A stretch of DNA of 64,000 nucleotides from Paenibacillus sp. 1011MAR3C5 (lineage in GTDB: Bacteria > Bacillota > Bacilli > Paenibacillales > Paenibacillaceae). Below the pieces are notes generated by a model. It searched no databases, was not told the origin of the DNA, and was given only the letters and a program-made list of their open reading frames with translations. Positions 8,946 through 17,150 of this stretch are shown here, piece by piece. Within the stretch, counting starts at the first letter, position 1; the number at the start of each line of letters is the position of its first letter. The position numbers were made by a program, and so were the translations under genes. The DNA lies in the NCBI RefSeq assembly GCF_003591485.1, contig NZ_QZCF01000005.1, forward strand, positions 396,922 through 460,921, given 5' to 3'.

Positions 8946-9609
8946 CGAATGGTGGCAGGAAGGGGATCAGAGTATGGAGGATACTCATCTGGCGCATTGG
9001 AGGAGAGTGCTTCGGTTTATTCCTGACAAGGATTTACGTGAATGCAGCGTACTGGATTTTGGCTGCAACCAAGGCGGATTTCTGAGGCTGCTCTATGAGC
9101 TTCGGCCATTCAAAGAGGCGATCGGAACTGATCTGGCAAGACGCTCTATTGAGCAGGCGAATGGCAGAAAAGGAGATTTGCCGATTCAATACAGGTTAAC
9201 GTCAAGCCCGGAGCAATTCGAGCACCGATTTGATGTTGCATTTAGCTTGGCGGTCATGTATTTGCTTCCTGATCTGCAAGAACATGCGCGCAAGATGAAG
9301 CAGGCATTAAAGCCGGGTGGCGTCTATTACGCCACCTATGCGGATTATCCGAATAATCCGAGCTTCCCGTTGATCAAGGAACGAATCAATGCCCATTCTG
9401 CAGTTCCCATGCAGGAGCATACGCTTGACGATATTGCCGGCGCTTTTTTCAAGGAAGGCTTCCAAGTATCGATACGCCGCATGATCCCAGAAGAATTCGT
9501 TGAGCTGTCTCCGGTCTCCATCTGGTATCGGAACGTGGCCGATCATCTGCAATTTGCCTATGAGCAAGCGTATCTGTTCCAATTCACCGCGATCGATAAG
9601 GAAGGATGA
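8920..9609 (+). CDS. Class I SAM-dependent methyltransferase at the end of the metallophore operon
   Basis: 229 residues. ATG 8920 follows AAGGAGG with 6 nt spacing. Longer in-frame starts upstream lie inside the exporter gene and are not supported. Motif I VLDFGCNQGG at 44-53, acidic loop GTDLA at 69-73, and a post-motif strand VYYATYADYP near 140 show a Rossmann methyltransferase. The substrate is unknown. The 26-nt overlap with the exporter gene implies coupled translation and a role with the metallophore: tailoring of the opine is one possibility, an unrelated small-molecule methylation another. The operon ends in a strong terminator right after it. Confidence 0.8.
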   Translation: MINEETYYDEWWQEGDQSMEDTHLAHWRRVLRFIPDKDLRECSVLDFGCNQGGFLRLLYELRPFKEAIGTDLARRSIEQANGRKGDLPIQYRLTSSPEQFEHRFDVAFSLAVMYLLPDLQEHARKMKQALKPGGVYYATYADYPNNPSFPLIKERINAHSAVPMQEHTLDDIAGAFFKEGFQVSIRRMIPEEFVELSPVSIWYRNVADHLQFAYEQAYLFQFTAIDKEG

Positions 9610-9634
9610 AAGATTAACCGTCGTCGCTCGTTTC

Positions 9635-9668
9635 AAACTCTCGTCCCATTATGGGGCGAGAGTTTTTA
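9635..9668 (+). terminator. Terminator of the metallophore operon
   Basis: AAACTCTCGTCCC (9635-9647) pairs with GGGGCGAGAGTTT (9653-9665) around ATTAT, followed by further T residues. Confidence 0.9.
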
Positions 9669-9904
9669 TATTCGCTGCTCAGAGAGAATGCGTCCTCTTA
9701 AATAACACAGTTGCGAGAAAGTAGCAATGACTCGATCGAGCTGTTTGTTTGATTTTCACGAGGATGTCAGAAAAAGTTGAACCTTTATTGAAGTCGCCAG
9801 GCTTGGACGATTAATGATGTTGGGTTTGTTTATACTAGTACTTGAAAGCTGAATATATCCGATGTTTTCCAGCTTTGATTCGGTTATGAAAGGAGACGTA
9901 CTTC

Positions 9905-11269
9905 ATGGAGATTGATCCGGTGTTATGGAGCAGATGGTTGACAGGCTTAACTCTCACTTTTCACGTTATATTTGCCACCGTTGGCGTCAGTGTTCCGTTA
10001 ATGATCGCTATCGCCGAATTTGTCGGCATACGCAAGAAGGATCCGCATTACATTCTGATGGCTAAAAGATGGACGCGCGGATTTGTGATTTCAGTGGCTG
10101 TGGGAGTCGTCACCGGGACCGCGATTGCTTTGCAGCTTGCGCTAGTATGGCCGAACTTCATGCAGCTCGCGGGCAATGTGATTGCACTGCCGTTGTTTAT
10201 GGAGGTTTTTGCGTTCTTTTTTGAAGCCATATTTTTAGGCATTTACTTATACACATGGGACCGATTCCGCAATCCGTATATCCATTGGCTGCTGACGATT
10301 CCGATTGTTGCCGGCGCGGGCATGTCGGCTTTTTTCATTACCACGGTCAACGGGTTTATGAATCAGCCGGAAGGCTTTGTCATGGAAGCGGGGCACTTCG
10401 CAGCTGTTCAGCCTATTCAAGCTATGTTGAACACGGCTGCGCCATCGAAAGTATTTCATGTGCTGACTTCGGCTTATTTGACCGGAGCCGCGCTGTTGGC
10501 CGGAGTTGCTGCCTTTACCATGATCAGGAAGGGAGCGACGGCCTATTACAAGAAATCACTCCATTTAATGATGGGAGTCGTGCTGATATTCGGCTTGCTG
10601 ACGACGATAGCCGGAGATGTATCGGCCAAGTTTCTGGCGGAGCATCAGCCGGAGAAGCTGGCTGCGGCAGAATGGCATTTTGAGACGGAGAACGGAGCGG
10701 ATCTTATCTTTCTGGGGTGGCTTAATGCAGAACGCGAGGTCATCGGAGCCCTGCACCTTCCGAAAGCGTTAAGCTTCCTGGCCTTCGGGAACTTTAATGC
10801 CGAAGTGACCGGGCTTGATGAGTTTCCGCCTGATGAACATCCTCCGCTGCTAGTGCACTATTTATTTGATTTCATGGTGTCGATCGGGTTCGTTCTATTG
10901 GCGGTGTCGCTGCTATATTTCCTGTTTGTTCTGTGGAAGAAACGCAACGAGCATAACAAATGGTTATTAAGAGCGATCGTCGCTTGTACGCCGCTCGCAT
11001 TTCTGGGTGTGGAGCTGGGCTGGCTTTACGCAGAGGTAGGTCGTCAGCCATGGATCATTCGCGGTTACATGCGCGTAGAGGAAGCGGCCACTTCATCGCC
11101 GAATGTGATGCCGCTTTTCTTCCTGTTTTTGCTTCTGTATATCGTGCTTGGCGTGTTGTGTGTAATTGTATTGCGGCGCCTGTTCCGGAACAACCCGGCA
11201 GAAGCGGAGTTCGAAAGCTACATGCAGCGAAAACAGGTCCAATCCACGGAAAAGGGTGAGCGGTCATGA
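9905..11269 (+). CDS. cydA: Cytochrome bd-type quinol oxidase subunit I
   Basis: Membrane quinol oxidase subunit that carries the haems and reduces oxygen to water. 454 residues, about nine helices. His19 in the first helix (TLTFHVIFATVGV) is the expected haem ligand, the quinol loop has the SAKFLAEHQPEKLAAAE segment, and the invariant GRQPW motif (EVGRQPWIIRGYMR) is near residue 380. The quinol loop is of the short Gram-positive type. The closely related cyanide-insensitive oxidase (CioA/YthA) has the same features and cannot be excluded, but the following cydDC genes favour cydA. Overlaps cydB by 4 nt. No clear Rex box was seen upstream. Confidence 0.92.
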   Translation: MEIDPVLWSRWLTGLTLTFHVIFATVGVSVPLMIAIAEFVGIRKKDPHYILMAKRWTRGFVISVAVGVVTGTAIALQLALVWPNFMQLAGNVIALPLFMEVFAFFFEAIFLGIYLYTWDRFRNPYIHWLLTIPIVAGAGMSAFFITTVNGFMNQPEGFVMEAGHFAAVQPIQAMLNTAAPSKVFHVLTSAYLTGAALLAGVAAFTMIRKGATAYYKKSLHLMMGVVLIFGLLTTIAGDVSAKFLAEHQPEKLAAAEWHFETENGADLIFLGWLNAEREVIGALHLPKALSFLAFGNFNAEVTGLDEFPPDEHPPLLVHYLFDFMVSIGFVLLAVSLLYFLFVLWKKRNEHNKWLLRAIVACTPLAFLGVELGWLYAEVGRQPWIIRGYMRVEEAATSSPNVMPLFFLFLLLYIVLGVLCVIVLRRLFRNNPAEAEFESYMQRKQVQSTEKGERS

Positions 11270-12282
11270 TCAGTTACGAGTTAATCGGCATTACAGTACT
11301 ATGGCTGTTCTTGTACGGCTATTTGATTGTGGCCTCCATTGATTTCGGTGCCGGATTTTTTGCCTACTTTGCCCGTTTGACCAAACAGGACCACCTGATT
11401 AACCGTTTGATATCTCGTTATTTATCGCCAGTGTGGGAGATCACGAATGTATTTTTTGTTTTTTTCTTTGTCGGCATCGTCGGCTTTTTCCCGGATACAG
11501 CCTATTATTACGGCTCGGCGCTGCTTGTACCGGGAAGCATTGCGGTTATTCTGCTGGCAATACGCGGCTCCTTCTATGCATTCGAAAATTATGGCTCCAA
11601 AGAAAGCATCGTGTATCTATTCCTCTATGGGGCGACGGGCCTGCTTATTCCGGCCTCATTGTCTGTCGCGCTAACGCTGTCCGAAGGCGGATTCATCGCC
11701 GAGCAGAACGGTATCGTCTCGCTTGAATACTTGAAGCTGTTCACCAGTCCGCTGTCGTGGAGTATTGTTGTGCTGGCAATCGTTTCGGTGTTGTTCATAA
11801 GCGGATCGTTCCTGACCTTCTATGCCTCCAGGGCATCCGATCAATCGGCATTGAAGCTGATGAGGACCTATGCGCTGTTTTGGAGCACGCCTACGATTAT
11901 TGCAGCCCTGACGGCTTTTATTTATTTGAGCCAGCACAACGAGCGTCATTTTCAAAATATGATGGATTTATGGTGGCTGCTGGCACTGTCCGTTGGATTT
12001 TTTATGTCGGCATTGTGGCTGCTGTATAGCGGCCGGCGTTACGGATTAGCCTTCATATGCGTTATGCTGCAGTTCTTTTGCGCCTTCTTTGCCTATGGGA
12101 TTGGGCATTATCCCTATATTCTCGACCCCTACATCACGATTCAAGGCGGGGCTACCCAGGAATCGATGGGAATCGCGCTTGTGATTGCCTTTATCGGCGG
12201 CTTATGCTTGCTTATTCCTTCTCTGGGATTGGTGTTCAAGCTGTTTCTGTTCGATGCGGATTATGTGAAGGGAAAAAAGTAA
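11266..12282 (+). CDS. cydB: Cytochrome bd-type quinol oxidase subunit II
   Basis: Partner subunit of CydA, 338 residues, about eight hydrophobic helices. The N-terminus ELIGITVLWLFLYGYLIVAS followed by IDFGAG is the hallmark of CydB, and RYLSPVWEITNVFFVFFFVG follows. Translationally coupled to cydA by a 4-nt overlap. Confidence 0.92.
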   Translation: MISYELIGITVLWLFLYGYLIVASIDFGAGFFAYFARLTKQDHLINRLISRYLSPVWEITNVFFVFFFVGIVGFFPDTAYYYGSALLVPGSIAVILLAIRGSFYAFENYGSKESIVYLFLYGATGLLIPASLSVALTLSEGGFIAEQNGIVSLEYLKLFTSPLSWSIVVLAIVSVLFISGSFLTFYASRASDQSALKLMRTYALFWSTPTIIAALTAFIYLSQHNERHFQNMMDLWWLLALSVGFFMSALWLLYSGRRYGLAFICVMLQFFCAFFAYGIGHYPYILDPYITIQGGATQESMGIALVIAFIGGLCLLIPSLGLVFKLFLFDADYVKGKK

Positions 12283-12345
12283 GCCGACGATACAGCAGCA
12301 TGTAGGTGTTCCTGACGTTCGGCCGGGAAAAGGAGGGAAGTCGGC

Positions 12346-14121
12346 GTGAAAAGAAAACGCAGTTTGATCGCTGTACAACTGTCGTCGCAGCGGAAGAGCA
12401 TGGTCTTGCTGGGATTCGCTTCACTTGCCTTGGGTGCGGCGATAATCAGCCAAGCCGCGCTGCTGTCCGCAACGGTGAATCGGTTATTTGTCATGAAGGC
12501 CACACTGTCATCCATCGGAGTTATGCTAGGCGCATTGCTGGTCGTTATGTTGGTACGCACGTTATTAGGGTATATGAACGGGCGTATCGGCTTGAAGATG
12601 GCTGCACATGTCAAGAAAGCTATGCGAAGTGAGCTGTTGCACAAGCTGGTTAATGATTCGTTGCCCACTGCACGCGGTGGACAGACCGGAAGCAAAGTGA
12701 GCGTGATGCTGGATGCCGTCGATGAGGCGGACAGTTATTTCAGCCAATATCTGCCCCGCATGATAGAAGCGGCCATTATTCCGTTAATGATAGCAGTCGC
12801 AGTTTTCACCCAGCATTATCCATCGGGGTTGATTCTGTTGGTCACGGCCCCGTTTATTCCGATATTTATGGTGCTGGTAGGATTAAAGACGAAGAAAAAG
12901 TCAGAGGAGAAATTCGATCAATTGGCCGAGTTCTCCGGCACGTTTCTGGATTCGCTTCAGGGACTCGTCACGTTGAAGCTCTACGGCAGAGTTCGCCATC
13001 AAGAGCAAGCGATCAAGCAAAGCAGTCTTGCCTTCAGAGATGCCACTATGGGTATTCTGCGGATAGCCTTTACGAACACCTTCATGCTGGAATTGATCGT
13101 GATGCTTAGTATTGGGCTTGTGTCGCTTGAGCTAGCGATCCAGCTTCTTGTTTACAAATCAATGTCCTTTGACACGGCCTTTTTTGTTTTGCTGCTTGTT
13201 CCTGAGTTTTTCAGTCTATTAAAAAATACGGGAGTAGCGTTTCATAGCGGACGAACCAGCATGGGAGCGGTTCGAAAAGTGGAAGACCTGCTAGAAACAT
13301 CGAATGAAGACAAACGAGACCGAAATACAATGGACGCAGCGGACAAGCTTGATGTTGATCGGATGACGACTCACCCGATGCCGCCATCCATCGAGCTGAA
13401 GCATGTGCGATTCCGTTATGGAGCGGGCTCATTCGAGCTAGCTGCCGATTCGTTCACTATAGCGCCGGGCCAGAAGTTGGCGATTGTAGGCAAGAGCGGC
13501 TCAGGCAAAACTACGATGCTGCATCTCATTGCCGGCTTGCTTCGTCCACTATCGGGCGAGGTATTGGTGAATGGCCAACCCATCACAAATGATGGAGATG
13601 CTTATTGGTCCGAACGAGTGAGCTATATCACCCAGCACCCCTATCTATTCGCCGGAACAATAGCTGACAATATCGCCATCGGTACTAAACGGGCCGTGAC
13701 CCGCTCCGAGATCGAGCAGGCGGCTGCATCGGCTGGACTATCGACATTGATTAGTGAGCTGGAGAAGGGCTGTGATACGCTGGTTGGCGAAGGCGGCAGG
13801 GGATTGTCCGGCGGCGAGCGACAGAGGCTAGCGCTGGCTAGAGCATTCTTGAACCGGCCCGCGATTATCTTGTTTGATGAACCGACTGTCGGATTGGACC
13901 TGCAAACCGAAAGAGTGCTGCAACGATCGATTGGTGAGCTGGCGAAACAGGCGACGATGATTACGGTAGCGCATCGCCTGTATACGATACGCGATGCTGA
14001 TCGCATCGTCTTTCTGGAAAACGGCGTGCTGCTGGATAGCGGCCGGCATGAAGAGCTTGTCAGCCGCTTGCCGCAGTATGCGGAGATGGTGGATATTCAG
14101 CGAAAGGGGAGACTCGGATGA
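12346..14121 (+). CDS. cydD: Thiol reductant ABC exporter, first subunit (CydD-like)
   Basis: Half-transporter of 591 residues with six N-terminal helices and a C-terminal ATPase. Walker A GKSGSGKTT near residue 383, signature LSGGERQRLALARAF near 487, Walker B ILFDEPTVGLD near 509, and an H-loop in ITVAHRL. CydDC exports cysteine/glutathione and is needed to assemble the cytochrome bd haems. GTG 12346 follows GGAGGG. It lies 63 nt after cydB and overlaps the next gene by 4 nt. Bacillus naming of the two halves is inverted in some annotations. Confidence 0.88.
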   Translation: MKRKRSLIAVQLSSQRKSMVLLGFASLALGAAIISQAALLSATVNRLFVMKATLSSIGVMLGALLVVMLVRTLLGYMNGRIGLKMAAHVKKAMRSELLHKLVNDSLPTARGGQTGSKVSVMLDAVDEADSYFSQYLPRMIEAAIIPLMIAVAVFTQHYPSGLILLVTAPFIPIFMVLVGLKTKKKSEEKFDQLAEFSGTFLDSLQGLVTLKLYGRVRHQEQAIKQSSLAFRDATMGILRIAFTNTFMLELIVMLSIGLVSLELAIQLLVYKSMSFDTAFFVLLLVPEFFSLLKNTGVAFHSGRTSMGAVRKVEDLLETSNEDKRDRNTMDAADKLDVDRMTTHPMPPSIELKHVRFRYGAGSFELAADSFTIAPGQKLAIVGKSGSGKTTMLHLIAGLLRPLSGEVLVNGQPITNDGDAYWSERVSYITQHPYLFAGTIADNIAIGTKRAVTRSEIEQAAASAGLSTLISELEKGCDTLVGEGGRGLSGGERQRLALARAFLNRPAIILFDEPTVGLDLQTERVLQRSIGELAKQATMITVAHRLYTIRDADRIVFLENGVLLDSGRHEELVSRLPQYAEMVDIQRKGRLG

Positions 14122-15842
14122 GCGAACTAGCGGTCTGGACGAAAGCGATGATGCGGGAGCGGAAAGATATTGCCATAGCCATCGCAGGCGGATTCGTAGC
14201 TGGAATAGGGGGCGTGAGCCTCTTCTCCGCTAGCGGATATCTCATCTCGAAGACGGTTTTTGCCCCGCCGCTCTATACCTTGATTGTATTAATATCTATC
14301 GTGAAGATGCTGGGATTGCTTCGGGCGCTTAGTCGCTATGCGGAGCGGTTGTATACCCATCGAGCGACGTTCTCGATTCTGAGCCGCTTGCGTACAGCTT
14401 TTTTTGCCAGGCTGGTTCCGTTGGCGCCCGGAATTCAACGTACTAACAGAAGCGGAGACCTTCTGGCACGCATTGTTGGGGATGTGGAGAGCTTGCAGCA
14501 TTATTTTTTGCGAGTCGCTTATCCGCCTTTGGTGCTGGTAATGGTATTTTTGGCCACTATCGTATTTACTTCCTTCTATTCGATTTGGATCGCATGCCTG
14601 TTCGTACTGGGTATGCTCATAACGGCTTTTGTTATTCCAGCTGTCGTCATGCATGGATTGCGCAGCATTCGCGGCCGCGTGCGCCTTCAACGCGCTGCGC
14701 TATCGACTGAATTGACCGAGATGCTGTACGGCTTTCTGGAATTGAAGGTGTACGGACGGCTGGAGCAGCGAGAGCAACAACTGCTTCATTCTTCGGCAGT
14801 CTTAGCCGACAAACAGCAAGCTTCCGGGTCACATCTGCTGTATGGGCAAGCTATTCATGCATGTATGACCTTCTTTATTTCCTGGAGTGTGCTCGTTCTG
14901 GGCGGGTATTTGATCAGCCATAACTTGATGGATGGTGTGTTTCTGGCCATGCTTGTTATGGCTGCTCTCACCGTATTCGAGGAAGCTGCGGCGATGGCGA
15001 CTCTCCCCGCCTATAAGCAAGATAGCGAGCATGCGGCCCAGAGACTCGTGGAGACCGTTCAAGCTGACGGGAAGCAGCCCCTGCAGCCGGCGGGGACTCT
15101 ATCTGGGCTCCATGCACCTGCTATCGAGTGTTCCGATGTATCCTTTCAATATGCGGATGAATGGAGGCCGGCTTTGCGAGATTTTCACCTGCGCATCCCG
15201 TCCGGTTCGAAGATAGCGATTGTCGGGCCTAGCGGAGCAGGGAAAACGACGGTTCTCGAATTGTTGCTGAAGCTGTATTCGCCAACCCAAGGCCACATTC
15301 GGATGAATAATATTCCGCTGGAGGAATTGGATGAAGCAAGCATCTGGCAGTCGGCAGCCGTTGTGCTGCAACATAACCATTTCTTTCGAGGCACGATCCG
15401 GGACAATCTGCTGTTGAGCGGTACTCTGTATACCGATGAAGCATTGCTGACCGTAATGGATCATGTACAACTTCCGTATAAAACATTGGATGATGCAGTG
15501 TATGAAAAAGGTGAAAATTTGTCCGATGGAGAAAAGCAGCGTCTTGCCTTGGCAAGAGCTATGCTGAAGGGCGGGCGGTTATGGCTTCTTGACGAGCCGA
15601 CCTCATCGCTGGATGTCGTTACGGAACAGCACATTTATAAGCAGCTGTTCGAACAAGCGGCTGACGATACGCTTATCCTCATATGCCACCGGCTAAACGG
15701 TCTGGAGACGATGGATCAGATCGTCGTCATGGATCAGGGGACGATAGTCGAAGCAGGCACGTTCACGGAGCTGATGGATAGACAAGGCTATTTCTACGAA
15801 ATGAAGCAAATTGAACATCAATTGATAGGCGAAGGCGGATAA
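14118..15842 (+). CDS. cydC: Thiol reductant ABC exporter, second subunit (CydC-like)
   Basis: Second half-transporter, 574 residues. Membrane part includes SLFSASGYLISKTVF and ALSRYAERLYTHRATFSIL, typical of CydC. ATPase part has Walker A GPSGAGKTT near residue 372 and Walker B LLDEPTSSLD near 495. The ABC signature reads LSDGEKQRLALARA, with Asp where Gly is usual (SGGE), a mild deviation that may still be functional. Last gene of the cydABDC operon. No strong terminator is visible after it. Confidence 0.88.
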   Translation: MSELAVWTKAMMRERKDIAIAIAGGFVAGIGGVSLFSASGYLISKTVFAPPLYTLIVLISIVKMLGLLRALSRYAERLYTHRATFSILSRLRTAFFARLVPLAPGIQRTNRSGDLLARIVGDVESLQHYFLRVAYPPLVLVMVFLATIVFTSFYSIWIACLFVLGMLITAFVIPAVVMHGLRSIRGRVRLQRAALSTELTEMLYGFLELKVYGRLEQREQQLLHSSAVLADKQQASGSHLLYGQAIHACMTFFISWSVLVLGGYLISHNLMDGVFLAMLVMAALTVFEEAAAMATLPAYKQDSEHAAQRLVETVQADGKQPLQPAGTLSGLHAPAIECSDVSFQYADEWRPALRDFHLRIPSGSKIAIVGPSGAGKTTVLELLLKLYSPTQGHIRMNNIPLEELDEASIWQSAAVVLQHNHFFRGTIRDNLLLSGTLYTDEALLTVMDHVQLPYKTLDDAVYEKGENLSDGEKQRLALARAMLKGGRLWLLDEPTSSLDVVTEQHIYKQLFEQAADDTLILICHRLNGLETMDQIVVMDQGTIVEAGTFTELMDRQGYFYEMKQIEHQLIGEGG

Positions 15843-15931
15843 AAGCTTGCTCAGAGCAAAATAAGCTTGATCGACTATCGAGGTTGATCGATATAGCTAT
15901 CTACCAGATCTACTACCCAATTGCTCTGTCA

Positions 15932-16078
15932 ATGAAGAATAGCTATGATAGCATTAACGTCTATTTGTTCTGTCGCGGTATGGACAAGCTGAAGAAGATG
16001 GCTGTCGAAGCCGATGGCAATCGGAGCGTTGGTTGACGGAGCTGCTTCAGATAGCGAAAAGCAAGTTCAAATGGGCAA
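15932..16078 (+). mobile_element. Possible degraded IS66-family TnpB remnant
   Basis: A short frame from ATG 15932 encodes a stretch with VYLFCRGMDKLKKMAVEADGN and ends at TGA 16034-16036. In another frame just beyond, ELLQIAKSKFKWA is read. Together they resemble, with one frameshift, the central part of IS66 Orf2/TnpB (pattern LFVFC-R--DKLK ... EKGKFKW). No inverted repeats or other transposase genes were found. This is a remnant at best. Confidence 0.3.
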
Positions 16079-16101
16079 TACGTATAGCTGGAGGAACAAC
16101 T

Positions 16102-16887
16102 TTGAAATTAGTAATGAACGCTTCTCCTTATCGGTTGGAGCAAGGCTGCGAACTTGGATTTGGCCCAAGTGCATATGATCGGATGGCGGAGGTCATACTG
16201 GCTTTTCACGAGCAAGGTCAAGATATTCTATTCTCTTACACAAACTGGGACAGCGAGCTGGATCCGCATAAAGCGCACATGATTGAAGAAGCTGCCCGCA
16301 ATTTCCACAGTGATGCCGTGTCAGATCCAGAGCTGGAGATCAGTCAGCGAGTGAAGGAAGTGCTTCTGAATCATTATGCGCCTGAACGCGATCCGAATCA
16401 TAACTCGGTCTTGATGGACCAACTGTTCGCCTACTTCAGAGAAGTACCCTATGACGAGTTGAATGAAGAGCTGCTGCAAAAGATAGGCAGTGCCGTACAC
16501 AGCATGCAAACGGTCTATACGCTTGAGGACTGCAAGGAGGATACGCAAGCCTTTGTAAAAAGCCGCTTGGTTGATACGAATACGACGTGGCTGCTTCCTT
16601 ACGAGCGGCCTGGCTATTTGAAGAATATCATGTGGTACAGGGTTAATACGAAGGAAGAGATTCTACAATCCTTTGAGCTGAATGATTGGTGGTTCTCATG
16701 CGTCATCGTAAATCCGCATACGCCTGTCGGCCAATATGCGTTTTTCCTCAATTACACCGAGGAGCACGGGGAAGAACGGGATGGTATGGTGCTTTATATT
16801 TCGACCAACACACCGGATTACTTCAAAGAAAGCATAGTTCCGCGACTGAAGATCGTGCTTGGAGATAGCCTTGAAATAGTGGAATAG
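16102..16887 (+). CDS. Protein of unknown function
   Basis: About 261 residues from the TTG at 16102, which has GGAGGA 7 nt upstream. An in-frame TTG at 16033 would add residues that look like a transposase remnant. ATG 16114 is a further candidate. The product is acidic and soluble, with no signal peptide or membrane helix. It has WDSELDPHKAHMIEEAARNF, then a central DPNHNSVLMDQLFAYF region, then a beta-rich C-terminus (WWFSCVIVNPHTPVGQYAFFLNY, VLYISTNTPDYFKESIVPRL). I do not recognise the family. A 12-bp terminator stem follows. Confidence 0.65.
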   Translation: MKLVMNASPYRLEQGCELGFGPSAYDRMAEVILAFHEQGQDILFSYTNWDSELDPHKAHMIEEAARNFHSDAVSDPELEISQRVKEVLLNHYAPERDPNHNSVLMDQLFAYFREVPYDELNEELLQKIGSAVHSMQTVYTLEDCKEDTQAFVKSRLVDTNTTWLLPYERPGYLKNIMWYRVNTKEEILQSFELNDWWFSCVIVNPHTPVGQYAFFLNYTEEHGEERDGMVLYISTNTPDYFKESIVPRLKIVLGDSLEIVE

Positions 16888-16919
16888 TCTTTGTTGGTAC
16901 CGGATAGAACGGAATAATC

Positions 16920-16954
16920 AAGGAGCAGCTGCTGCGCCAGCTGCTCCTTTTCTA
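16920..16954 (+). terminator. Terminator of the unknown gene
   Basis: A perfect 12-bp stem AAGGAGCAGCTG (16920-16931) / CAGCTGCTCCTT (16938-16949) with a CTGCGC loop, then TTTCT. Confidence 0.9.
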
Positions 16955-17011
16955 TTGGAACGGAGAGAGGCTAGCATAAGGGCATCTAATCTTCCTGGAG
17001 CTAAAATAGGA

Positions 17012-17066
17012 TTGACGTGCAGACAACAGCGTTGTTATACTCTCCTTAAAAGTAATTATTACGAAG
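17012..17066 (+). promoter_or_regulatory. Sigma-A promoter with Zur box
   Basis: -35 TTGACG (17012-17017), 18 nt spacer, -10 TATACT (17036-17041). Immediately downstream, over the expected start of transcription, GTAATTATTAC (17052-17062) followed by GA matches the core of the Bacillus Zur operator (TCGTAATNATTACGA). The zinc repressor would block this promoter when zinc is plentiful. Confidence 0.8.
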
Positions 17067-17150
17067 AAGGAGGCGGTTGTAGCGTCAACGTCTACCTGGA
17101 AAATTAATGCAACGTTTATCATTGTAATAGGGCTTATCATTGTCATTGCT

